Positions 54,604 through 64,000 of a stretch of DNA of 64,000 bases are shown one piece after another. Below the pieces are notes generated by a model. That model searched no databases, had not been told where the DNA came from, and saw only the letters and a program-made list of their open reading frames with translations. Source of the stretch: Blepharisma japonicum (lineage: Eukaryota; Ciliophora; Heterotrichea; Heterotrichida; Blepharismidae); assembly GCA_949751835.1 (NCBI GenBank), contig CATKHK010000010.1:248001-312000 (forward strand), written 5' to 3'. How positions within the stretch are numbered: the stretch's first letter is position 1; every line of letters starts with the position of its first letter. The position numbers and the translations under genes were made by a program.

Positions 54604-56573
54604 TTCTATTTCTTTTGATATTTACTTTTATTATCTAATTAATTATTATGAAAAAAATGGATTTCATCAGGACGTAACTAATAATTTACTTAAGAATGAA
54701 AAAGAATGATATAAAATAGTTATAAAAAGGATAATTATTTGCAGATCAATATAAAAATGATGAATAAAAAACTTTAAAGTCTTTAAGAAATCAAAATGAT
54801 ATTAAGTAATAATCGAGGCATTCTATAATTTGATTTAAGTATATTTTTGAAATTTTCGATTTCTGATGATTTTAAGTTCTTAGAGTTCTTTTGCTCACAG
54901 TATTACTGGCTCTTTCTCCTATAAGAAGATTATTCGCTTAATTTTTCAAATAAACCATTTATTAGAAGTAACAAAATGAAAGATTTAGTGATGCTATTAC
55001 TGAACATTCTCAAATATGTTTTAATTCATGATATCTTAGATTAAAAAATTTTCAATTTGAAAATGAAATATTAATTTAGATACGTTGATTGACCAAAATT
55101 ACAAAAATTTAAATTAAAACTATAAAAATTTGAATATATTGAGGAATCATTATTTAAAGTTGAAAATTAATACTTATACCAAATTTAATAAAAAAATTTT
55201 AATTTTAATTGATGTATATGCAGAAATTTATTCTGCTGATTAGTTCTAATAAGGACATAAGAATTATTTTCATAATAGCAAAAAGGATGGATTTACAATT
55301 TGATTTTTAACAGGGAAGATAATTAAACTCTTTCTAATTATATTTTATCAGTAAAATTTATATTGAAATATTAAAAAATAGATGTTTCTTAAAAATCAAA
55401 AAATTATTAGTTCACGCACACTAAATTTATTTAATCTATATAAAAATATTCTCATATCTAAGTTGAAAATCTGCATAGATCGGCTGAAGAAACTTTTAAG
55501 CTTTTAATCTAAGTAAGCTTTTGTGAAATAAAGTCGCAAACTGAGAATTAAAAAGTTTTAGTTTTTAATATTTCTATGAAAGATCTTTTGGGATCTAAAA
55601 CTCAAAAATGCTTCATTATAATCACCAATGCTTTGAGCTATAGCTTCCATATATACTCCCGATGAAATCTAAAATTTTGATTATAAATTTAAAATTTCTT
55701 TGTCATAGACAATTAGAATTATTTTTTATTTATTCAAATTCTGATGATTTTATTATTATTGCTGATATGCTCAATATTCATCATTTTTAAGATTCAATCA
55801 TTTTTTATTTTAAATTGCTTAACTGGATGCTTTATCTCTCTTTCTAGAATTTTAATAAGTGAAAACACTTTTTCAATATATTGTGTCAATTTCTTATAAG
55901 AATAAAGCATATGACCGCTATAATTAACAATATTTTTTTCTTTAAATAAAATTGCTTCTAATTGACTTTCTATAGCAAGACATTCCCAAATATATCTCTT
56001 ATAAAATTATTATAATTAGCGATTTATAGAAATAGCTGTGCTAGAATTTGGAAATGATTTATTTTAAGGGAAAAAAAATTCGACTTAAATATAAAGAAAC
56101 TATATATATTAAATTCAAATAATTAAAGCGCTTATATAAATAATACCTCATCACATGTGAAATATTCTTTGAATGCAATTTGTGTAAGACTTCATTTCAT
56201 ATTTTGCACTTTTACTCTTGATTTAATAAAAAATTAAAAAAATTTGCTTTGTCTCTTAATTTGTAAACATTTTAAAAATCGTGTAAAAATTTCATTGTAA
56301 TAAAGAGTTAAATAGAAAATAAAAATTAAATTCATTACTGTTAACTTTTTTGAAGAAAATTCAAAAACTATATCAATTAATTGTTATTCATCTTATTTCT
56401 TTATTTTTTTAGTTTATTAAGCTATATTTAATAAAATATTAAATTCTCCAAAAATTTAGAAGCCTGTATTTTGAGCTTAACATCCAAAATTTTGATAATT
56501 AAAATCAAAATTTTAGACTAATAATTATAAAAAGAAATTAATTATAAAATCTTTACTTAGCCCTAATATTTTG
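54604..56573. other. 2-kb non-coding array spacer
   Basis: AT-rich with no gene. 54604-55200 resembles the upstream flanks of A2 and A3; 55460-56400 resembles 49570-50735. Contains the repeated CTTCCATATATACTCCCGAT motif near 55645. Confidence 0.55.
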
Positions 56574-57446
56574 CTAAAAATCATTAGGATCCAGGTCATT
56601 GCAGTCTACCAAGCCATCACAGAACATTTCAATTTTTGTCATATCAGGGTCATATTCTATAGAATTTGTGCTTATGGAAATACCATCTTTTTCAATTTTC
56701 TTCTTTTTCATGCCCACCGCTTCAGTCTTACTCATCTTTACTTTCATTGATGCCTTTTTTTTAGGTTTTTCATTTTTATACTCTTCATTTTTTCTTTTTA
56801 ATACAGCTATTTGATCTCCTCTATCCACGTAAGGAGCTGCAGCTAATAAAATCATGTCAACGTAATAGCTATAATCTAGCGCACAATAATCACTATTAGC
56901 ATCTTTTACTACTTTTAGGGTATTCAATTTTTCATTTATCATTTTTAGATTTACTTTAAATCCGCCCTCGTATTTTATAAGCCAAGAGTTGAAATTTTTA
57001 TCAAAATTTTTTATCTTTAATTGGAGATACGCGCGAAATGGTTCAATGCTATTTCCGTTGAAATATTGTTTTGCCTTATATGCTGAAAACAAAAGAAATT
57101 CCTCTGTATAAATATCAAGGTGTTTTCAGACTAAATTTTCTAAATAAATAGCCCATAAAGCAATCTCTAATTCATTGAGCATGAGCTCGTCAGTAATTCC
57201 TGATAAATTTATATATAAAGGTCTTACTTGGAAGTCCTTTGGAATCTGCTCACATTTTGTGATGCGCCGAATCATTCGCTCTGTTAATTCTGACCCCCCT
57301 AGTGACTTAAATTGGAGGTTCATTTCATAGTAGATTTTTAGAGAATTTATTGTGTTGCCTTCGAGTTGAGTTTTTTTCTTTTCTTTTGAGTCTTTAAGTA
57401 ATGATAATGAGGTCGGACTATTTTTTGAGAGGCTATTGTTGATCAT
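56574..57446 (-). CDS. Array family protein, subfamily A, copy 5
   Basis: A 290-aa intact protein, with one TGA=Trp (LENLVWKHLD) and TGG elsewhere, including the core LEIALWAIYLE. Motifs: GGSELTERMIRRI near 49, core INLSGITDELMLNELEIALW, LLFSAYKAKQYFNGNS, LKIKNFDKNFNSWLIKYE, LKMINEKLNTLK, YYVDMILLAAAPYVDRGD, then a Lys-rich run (KPKKKASMKVKMSK, GMKKKKIEKD; strong nuclear-signal character) and the acidic tail FCDGLVDCNDLDPNDF. It is the most divergent of the intact A copies, so an older duplicate. Confidence 0.78.
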
Positions 57447-58770
57447 TTATATTTCTCTGGTAAAATATTATTATCTGATTTAAACTATTCAAAATGGAAG
57501 AATAATGTTTTATCAGGATTTAAAAAGCAATTAAAAGCAATTAAAAATTAAGTAATTATAGAATTTTCAATAGAAATTGTCATTGAATAAGAAGGATTTA
57601 TAGCTTTCTATTGAATTACGAATAAAGAATCTTGAATTCTTAAAAAAATAAAACATCGTTGTTGCCAAACAATAATAATGCTATTTGGGCATTATATATA
57701 AAATCTAAATAATTTTACTTAACAGCCATTTCAATGTTTTTCATATATCTTGCCAATAATCTAAATTTTGAAAAAAAAGTAAATTTAGAGTGTTTAGTTG
57801 AATTTTCAGTAAATCAATTAGAATTGATGATTTTATCTATAGCTTTCATTTGCATACTTGCTTCGATAATGATATTATAACAAATTTTTGACCCTTATTT
57901 CTCCCCTCCTTGCTTCATTTTATCAAAAATTTATTATTTGTCATTTAATAGCGTACTCACAATAGATTTTCCATTTTATTTTATATTAGATTTAGGCACC
58001 ATAAGAGCATGAAGAGTTTTGTGGAAGCTCTTATTTAAAATTAAGACAAAGACTTATAATTATTGATCAAATTTTATAATATCACTTCTATTAATAAATT
58101 TGTTAGTTAAAAAAAATGTTTTGAATAAAAACATTTCTCATAATCTGTAAAGATATAAATATTTTCAAATTAATTACTTGTTTTTATTTACAAAATTTTA
58201 CAAAAAATTCATTTGAAATCTTTTTTCGTTTCTATTAAGCGAGAGAATTTTGCTTCCTTTAGATGTTTTTTGGGAAAATTATAAACATAAAATAGATTGT
58301 TAAAATTTTTTATATAAATTTTATTATTAAAAAACTTCCATATATGCCTAATAAAATCTAAATTTTCTAAAATTTACTTAAATTTTTCTTAATAAAAAAG
58401 ATTAAATCATGTTTAAACTTAAGTAAATTATAATAGCATATTTTTAATATTTTCTTTAGAATGAGGCACTTAAGCCCAAGATAAATGAAATAAAAATTAA
58501 ATATATATTAAGTTGGCTGAAGCAACTTTATATATTTGACTTCTAAACATAAAGGTTTTATCCAATAAATTACAATTTTAAATAATTTTAGTTTAGCTAA
58601 AAATGTTAACTTCTCCTTTAATATAAAGCCTTATAAAATATTTCTACTAATAATTGTTAATTAATGATTTAGATGTGCTATCTCCTGGCATAATAGATTG
58701 AAACTAAAAGAACTATTAAATAAATAAAATAAAAATCTCTCTTTAAATTATATTTTCTTGGGAATATAAT
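57447..58770. other. 1.3-kb non-coding array spacer
   Basis: AT-rich. Between A5 and D2 a C gene would be expected from the order in other blocks, but none is recognisable; part of the C-upstream/D-downstream flank (58460-58600) is present. Contains ACTTCCATATATGCC near 58335. Confidence 0.5.
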
Positions 58771-59595
58771 TTAAAAACTACCCTTTAATATTGAATCCTC
58801 CCAATCTAAATAAGAGCTGGGCGAATTTTGATAAACCAATTCAGAATCATTATCTTCCGATGAGGACGTGCTCCTTTCAGTGCTTGATGATCTTCCAAAG
58901 GCAATTATATCTGCTCACTCTTCAATTTCATCATTGATTTTTATGTATTTTTTAGTTGAGTTTGATTGAAAATCGAAATTGCTCCTATTTTCATTTGATT
59001 TAGCTTCATTTTTGCAATTAAAGTCAGAAGATCTCATAATATATTCTGAGAAAAATGCAAAATTTATCGAACTTAGCTCTTTGTCTAGATTAGCTAAATT
59101 TGTAAGCTCTCTGAATTTGTTATTAATATCTGCCATACTGGTATCAAAGATCTTTTTGTTCTTTTGAGTTCATTTCTGGTATTTTAATTTAAAATTTGGG
59201 TATTTTTGAGATAAATTAGCGAAAAAAGGTTCTGCATTACCCAGCTCTGACTTTACTTTAAACGCTGCAAAGTTTAAGATATCATTATTGCAACATTTTT
59301 CCCTCTTTCATGATATCCTTTCTAAGTAAATAGTTCATAATGCAAATTCGAGTTCATCAAGCATGAATTCGTCTACTATTTCACTTATGATTAAATGAAG
59401 AGGCCTATTAGTACCTGCAGGAACAATTTTCTTTATTAGCAGTCTTAGTATCATTCTATCTATTAGTTTGTTTCTTTTATTTATCTTGGATTCTGCACTT
59501 AATTCTTTGAATTCCTCTAATAATGCTACTTTGGCTTTGTGAATTCTTATTGAATGAAATAGTGTGACTTCTGAGTTTGATTCTTCGATTTCCAT
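58771..59595 (-). CDS. Array family protein, subfamily D, copy 2
   Basis: A 274-aa intact protein reading four TGA codons as Trp. Motifs: KRNKLIDRMILRLLIKKIV near 39, core HLIISEIVDEFMLDELEFAL then WTIYLERISW, a shorter ILNFAAFKVKSELGN in place of LLFSAYKAK, SQKYPNFKLKYQKW, DINNKFRELTNLANLD, FAFFSEYIMRSSDF. The C-terminus is acidic and Ser-rich (SSSTERSTSSEDNDSE) and ends SYLDWEDSILKGSF. Same fold pattern as A-C, but with N- and C-termini of its own. Function unknown. Confidence 0.75.
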
Positions 59596-59779
59596 ATATT
59601 AAAATTACTGCAGAATTTTTACTTATTAAGTTGCATTTTGATATAGCAAATAAATTATTTGAAAATTTTGATTTTAAAATTTTTATAAAATTTGCATTTG
59701 ATATTTAAACAAAATTAAACATAAATTAGAAAACATTTAATAAAGAACGAATTAATCGTTATATTTCATCCTAATATTT

Positions 59780-60673
59780 TTAAAAAAACTCTTCAGGATT
59801 TAAGTCATTGCAATCTATCAACCCATCACAAAATTCCTCAATTTTTGCAATATTAGGATCTTTATCTTCAAGATCTATATTATTTATAAGATCGTCGTCT
59901 TTTTCGATCTTCATTTTTTTTTTACAAATTTTTTGAACTCTTTTCATTGGTTTATTGTTTTTGGTTGTTTTAGTATTTTCATCTTCAAGTTTTTCAATTT
60001 TATTTTTCTGCATAAATTTTAACTTAGCTATTTGATCGTCTGTCTTTGCATAAGGAATTGCAGTTAATAAAATCATATCAACATAATAATTATAATTCAA
60101 AAAGCTATAATCACTTTCATTATCTTTGATTACTTTCAGGAGATTCAGCTTTTGATTAATCATTTTTAAATCTACTTCAAACTCACCTTCATATTTTTTA
60201 ACTCAGGATTGGAAAATTACTTCAAAATCGTTTATCTTTGCTATGAGATACTTGCGATAAATTTCAATGTTATTTCCATTGAAGTATTGCTTTGCCTTAT
60301 ATGCTGAAAATAAAAGAACCCTCTCTGTATAGGTATCAAAGTTTTTCCATACTAAGTTTTCTAAGTAGATTGCTCAAAGAGCAATCTCCAATTCATTTAG
60401 CATAAGTTCATCAATAATTCCTGATAAGTTTATATATAAAGGCCTTGTTTGAAAATCTTTTGGGATATGATCAAATTTTATTATATGCCTAAGCATTCGC
60501 TCTGTTAATTCTGGCCTTCCTATCATTTTAAATTGTCTCTTTAAGTAATAATAATGTTTTATAGAATTTTTTATGCTGCCTTCTCCTTGTAGTCTTTCAG
60601 CTTCATTTGGTCCTCCAATTGCTGATGCAAAAAGGCTATTATCGTTTGAAACGCTTTTAGAGCTTATTTCCAT
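59780..60673 (-). CDS. Array family protein, subfamily A, copy 6
   Basis: A 297-aa intact protein, with TGA=Trp in the core and in FQSWVKKYEG. Motifs: GRPELTERMLRHI near 52, core LYINLSGIIDELMLNELEIA, VLLFSAYKAKQYFNGNN, LKMINQKLNLLK, YYVDMILLTAIPYAKTDD, a basic stretch with KKKMKIEKDDD and the tail FCDGLIDCNDLNPEEFF. Closest to A1 among the intact copies. Only 184 bp separate its stop from the D2 start downstream, the tightest spacing in the array. Confidence 0.78.
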
Positions 60674-60965
60674 TATTTTGCAACTTTCCTTTTATTATCT
60701 AATTGCAAATGAAAAAAATGGAGAAAATGGATACAATCAGGATTTAAAAGCAACTGATAAAAATCTTAAGATTGGAAAAAAATATAAATTGGTCCTCCAA
60801 TTGTTGATATTAAAAGGTTATTATTGTTTGAAAAGCTTTTAGAGCTTATTTCCATTATTTTGAAACTTTTCTTTTATTATCTAATTGGCACTAGAAAAAA
60901 TGGAGAAAATGGATTCCATCAGGATTTAAAAGCAACTGATAAATATCTAAGATTGAAAAAAGAAA
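60609..60965. repeat. Tandem direct repeat, about 175 bp x 2, over the A6 5' end
   Basis: 60609-60785 and 60791-60965 are similar copies, both starting GGTCCTCCAATTG. The first includes the A6 start codon and first 21 codons plus upstream DNA; the second repeats those codons and upstream DNA as an inactive fragment. By eye the two are roughly 85 percent alike. Confidence 0.8.
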
Positions 60966-61806
60966 TAAAATAGTTAATTATTTGAAGATCACTATTAGAA
61001 TGATGAGTATAAAACTTTAATTACTTTAAGCTATCAGAATAGTGCTCAATAATATATGATATAAATTCTATAAATTAATGAGTGAAATCTTTAAAAATTT
61101 CGATTTAATGACTTATAATTCTCAGAATTTTGGATTCAATATCTTATAAACAGACAATTATTTTTAATTTTTCATTAAAATAATAGATTTCGAATAGGAA
61201 ATGAAGGGTTTAGTGATATTCTTGTCAAGCATTCTTAAAAATCTTTAATGCTATTATGAAATATTAACGAACAAGAGATATTTGCTTTGAACATTATAAT
61301 TTTTCATTAATCAATTTTAAATTTACTACAAAGCTGCCTTTATATTTTGCTAAAAAATTATATTCATAATGTTTTCTTAATAAATAGATAGAACAAAATT
61401 TACTTAATTCTTGAAAAATTTTTAAAGATTTCTAATATTTTTTAAATGATAAATTTTATTACTAATAAAATCCATTTTCAATACATAATTAAAAGTTGTA
61501 TGAAGTGATAAAATTTATATTTAGCTAAAATAATTAATTTCCTCATAAAATTATATAGTGATGGTTTCTGATAAAATCTAATAATTAAGTCATAATTCAA
61601 AATTTATTAAATTTTTCTTATAAACACTAAAATCATGATTAAACTTAAGAAAATAAGATATTTTATTTTTCAGAATTAATAATTAAGTCGATATTTATAA
61701 ATTTGAATATTTAATCATTTTTTTATTAATGACTTTTATGATTTTCTCTATTGACTCTTACTCTCCATCTTGATCTAGCGGCTTATATGAAAAGTATTTA
61801 GCTTTT
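60966..61806. other. A-C spacer (third block)
   Basis: About 840 bp, AT-rich, non-coding. Contains TCTGATAAAATCTAATAATT near 61568, a diverged form of the motif repeated in other spacers. Confidence 0.5.
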
Positions 61807-62553
61807 TTATTTTTTTCTTTGTTCGATAGCTTCATGAATAAAAACCTGACCACAATTATTTTTTTCTTCAAATTTATTTGCTTTTATATCTTGCCCAACT
61901 TTATGTCTTTTCAATGATGTGATATTTTCTAAGTCTTCTTTCATAAGATATTCCAAGGGCTCATTATTACTAAAATAATTTCATCAATTAGGTGGAGTTG
62001 CTATACTTGAAGGAGGGAGTGGCTCTTTAGACTCATAATCTATATTAAAATTATTTGGAAAATCTTCATCAATATTCGTAAGCTCATTGAATTTATCATT
62101 TATTTCATTAGGTGTATACTCCAAGGTCTCTTTATTTGCTAAGGTTCATTTCAAATATTTATTTTTGAATTCGGGCACTCTCCGAGTCAAAAATGAAAAA
62201 TATGGCTGTATATCATCAACGAGCTCTGACTTAGCTTTGAATGCTGAAAATATAATTAATTTTTCGTTAGCTTTTTTAAGTTTTTTAAATGGGAATTTTG
62301 CTAAATAAAGTGCCCAAAGGGATAGCTCAAGCTCATTTAGCATTAAATCGTTTACTATTCTGTTCAAATTATTTCGGATAGAATAGCTTTCGGATCTTGA
62401 AGAAGTAATCATTTTTAATGATATCTGATTTATCATTCGATCTAAAACCTGGGTCCTCCCATTAATTTTGTACTCAGAATTCAACTTTTCATAAGTAATG
62501 TCTTCTTTTGGTTTGCAAATCTCTTGAATTTTGTCTTCGCTTTGGTCAGCCAT
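61807..62553 (-). CDS. Array family protein, subfamily C, copy 3
   Basis: A 248-aa intact protein, reading three TGA codons as Trp (one in YLKWTLANKE and a tandem pair in PPNWWNYF). Motifs: KLNSEYKINGRTQVLDRMI near 24, core RIVNDLMLNELELSLWALYL, LIIFSAFKAKSELVD, VPEFKNKYLKW, NEINDKFNELTN. The C-terminal part is shorter than in C2 and keeps KRHKVGQD and a GQVFIHEA ending. The start MADQSEDKIQEICKP differs from C2, so this is an older duplicate. Confidence 0.75.
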
Positions 62554-63035
62554 TTTAATTTGACAAATTATAATAAGAGTTTTCTGATATAATTACCTTA
62601 AATGAACTGTCAAGCTTTCGAAGAATCAATTAAGAATTAAATTGGCTTTAAAATTTTATATATTTTTATTTAGCAATTAAAGGTACCATAATGTAAATAT
62701 AAATTAAAAAATGATTAATGCAGCATAAATCATGATTATCTCTTGTGAAATATGAAACCTTATTAATTTTTTCCGCCAATAATCATAATTTAATATTTAG
62801 ATTTTCTATGTAATGCATGTAGCTAAAATGAAATTTCATAATTTCTAATGTAGAATATGTAAAATTTATATCATGTATAGCTAACTTACATTTATGAAGA
62901 TTATAGTTGATTGCCTCATAAAACATAATTTTAGTACATTCTGAGAAATTTAGGATTATTAAATTAAAATTTCTTTATTTAAATTTTATTTTCTTATTAA
63001 ATATTGATTTTTTGCAAACATATTTGGATTGAAAA
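62554..63035. other. C-D spacer (third block)
   Basis: About 480 bp, AT-rich. Partly homologous to 51701-52099. No gene or RNA recognised. Confidence 0.5.
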
Positions 63036-63815
63036 TTACGAAAAAAAATGCGATTTTCATCCATGTTTTAGAGTAATACGAGGCCTAAGAGTCATTTTTG
63101 TTCTATCATTTGATTGAAATACGTGACACCCAGTTATATCTATTCCCTCTTCAATTTCATTATTGATTTTTATGTATTTTTTGCCTAAGCTTGCTCTATT
63201 TTCTTCATTCTTATTTGATTTAGCTTCATTCTTGTAAGTAAATTTAGAAGATTTCATAATGTACTCTGAGAAAAATGCAAAATTTATAGCACTCAGCTCG
63301 TTGTCTAGATTAGCTATATTTGTAAGCTCTTTGAATTTATTATTAACATCTGCTATACTAGCATCAAAGATACTTTTATTCTTTTGAGTTCATTTCTGGT
63401 ATTTTAACTTAAAAATTGGGTATTTTTGAGATAAATAAATGAAAAAAGGTTGCGCATCATCCAGCTCTGATTTTACTCTAAACGCTGCAAAATTTAATAT
63501 ATCATTATTGCAACCTTTTTCCCTCTTTCATGATATCCTTTCTAAGTAAATGGTTCATAAGGCAAACTCGAGTTCATTAAACATGAATTCGTCCACTATT
63601 TCGCTTATAATCAAATGAAGAGGCTTATTAATTCCTGCAGGAACAATTTTCTTTATTAATAATCTTAGTATCATTGTATTGAGAAGCTCATTTCTTTTAT
63701 TTTTCTTGAACTTTGTATATAATTCTTTATATTGCTCTAATAATGCCTCTTTAGCTTTTTGAGTGTTTATTGAATGAAATGATGTAGTTTTTAAACTTGG
63801 TTCTTCGATTTTCAT
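63036..63815 (-). CDS. Array family protein, subfamily D, copy 3
   Basis: A 259-aa intact protein, reading TGA as Trp four times; the last TGA (63057-63059) extends the protein by nine residues to TAA at 63036. Motifs: KRNELLNTMILRLLIKKIV near 39, core LIISEIVDEFMFNELEFALW, ILNFAAFRVKSELDD, SQKYPIFKLKYQKW, DVNNKFKELTNIANLD, FAFFSEYIMKSSKF. The C-terminus is basic (RTKMTLRPRITLKHG), unlike the acidic one of D2. Twin of D2 with similar N-terminus. Confidence 0.75.
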
Positions 63816-64000
63816 ATATTAAAATTATTGCAGAATTTATGGCTGAGCAAAATGACTAAAAAATAAGAGTCAACTCAAAAAGGCTATTGTATTTTATCGA
63901 CGTCACCCGAAATTTTAGCTCATTATAATTAATGATTATATTGTTTTGCATGATAGAATATTGAATTCATCAAAAGTAATTTTTTGGACGATATTTTTCT
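63816..64000. other. Upstream flank of D3
   Basis: 185 bp of AT-rich DNA. 63950-64000 (GAATTCATCAAAAGTAATTT) matches 52980-53020 upstream of D1, just before the GC-richer island begins there. The window ends before it can be seen whether the island follows here too. Confidence 0.5.

Noticed and set aside
36120-63815. Cyclin-box similarity of the array core (ALWxIYLE then LLFSAYKAK resembles YLDRF then LLxxAxLxAxK).
   Set aside because: Only a loose pattern of hydrophobic and small residues; the invariant Arg/Lys-Glu pair of cyclins cannot be placed. Kept only as an idea for fold prediction.
34959-64000. Array as a family of transposons or retroelements.
   Set aside because: No reverse transcriptase, transposase, integrase or capsid motifs in any frame, no terminal repeats around single copies, and all copies share one strand and ordered flanks, which fits tandem duplication.
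34959-64000. CRISPR-like or short-spaced repeat array.
   Set aside because: Repeated pieces are long, diverged and gene-containing, with no regular short repeat and spacer pattern.

Overview
This window looks like nuclear DNA of a heterotrich ciliate of the Blepharisma type. The lineage call is inference from four sequence traits. (1) Conserved genes read through only if TGA is tryptophan, while TAA and TAG stay stops. (2) Six genes carry introns of exactly 15 nt with a near-fixed pattern (GTAANNTYTANNTAG). (3) Intergenic DNA is very AT-rich. (4) Genes on the left are packed with gaps of 3 to 60 bp. Whether the DNA is somatic (macronuclear) or germline (micronuclear) cannot be decided from the window alone.

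Left region, about 1-34960: ordinary eukaryotic housekeeping genes on both strands. In order: CHMP7-like ESCRT-III (cut by the window edge), mitochondrial citrate carrier, eIF6, a P-loop NTPase with a decayed paralogue beside it, a coiled-coil/CHORD-like zinc protein, tRNA-Ala(UGC), KRI1, an ankyrin protein, an unknown 490-aa protein, phosphoglycerate mutase, a mitochondrial-looking TPR protein, a coiled-coil protein, CCT7, two tandem endonuclease III genes, a DUF1349 protein, CCT6, an unknown protein, importin alpha, a ubiquitin-like protein, TRM10, a UEV (MMS2-like), an AP-4 beta-like adaptin, tRNA-Glu(UUC), tRNA-Val(CAC), RPS5, MCMBP and a TFIIS-N-like protein. Many genes need TGA=Trp and/or a 15-nt intron to be read whole, so apparent short ORFs were merged into single genes.

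Right region, about 34960-64000: a different landscape. It is a 29-kb, very AT-rich, gene-poor tract in which every recognisable gene lies on the minus strand and belongs to one uncharacterised superfamily of roughly 250-310 aa helical proteins. I recognise 14 copies in four subfamilies, here named A (6), B (2), C (3) and D (3). All share a core of the form (D/E)-(L/F)-M-x-x-E-(L/I)-E-x-(A/S)-L-W-x-(I/L/V)-Y-L followed by an (L/I)-x-F-(S/A)-A-(Y/F)-(K/R)-x-K motif. Ten copies are open; A2, A4 and D1 are decayed and C1 lost its 5' end. Spacers are also homologous between copies, so whole blocks were duplicated. The clearest is a tandem duplication of about 6.5-7.8 kb (37.4-43.84 kb and 43.85-51.66 kb, each carrying B-A-C) whose junction cuts C1. 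None of these genes shows a 15-nt intron. This family array is the most promising undescribed system in the window; its function is unknown to me.

How the genes work together: the left half shows no operon logic beyond close packing and some themes (ribosome biogenesis and translation: eIF6, KRI1, RPS5, TRM10, tRNAs; folding: CCT6 and CCT7; membrane traffic: CHMP7, AP-4 beta; DNA maintenance: NTH1 pair, MCMBP, UEV). The right half looks like a birth-and-death gene cluster.
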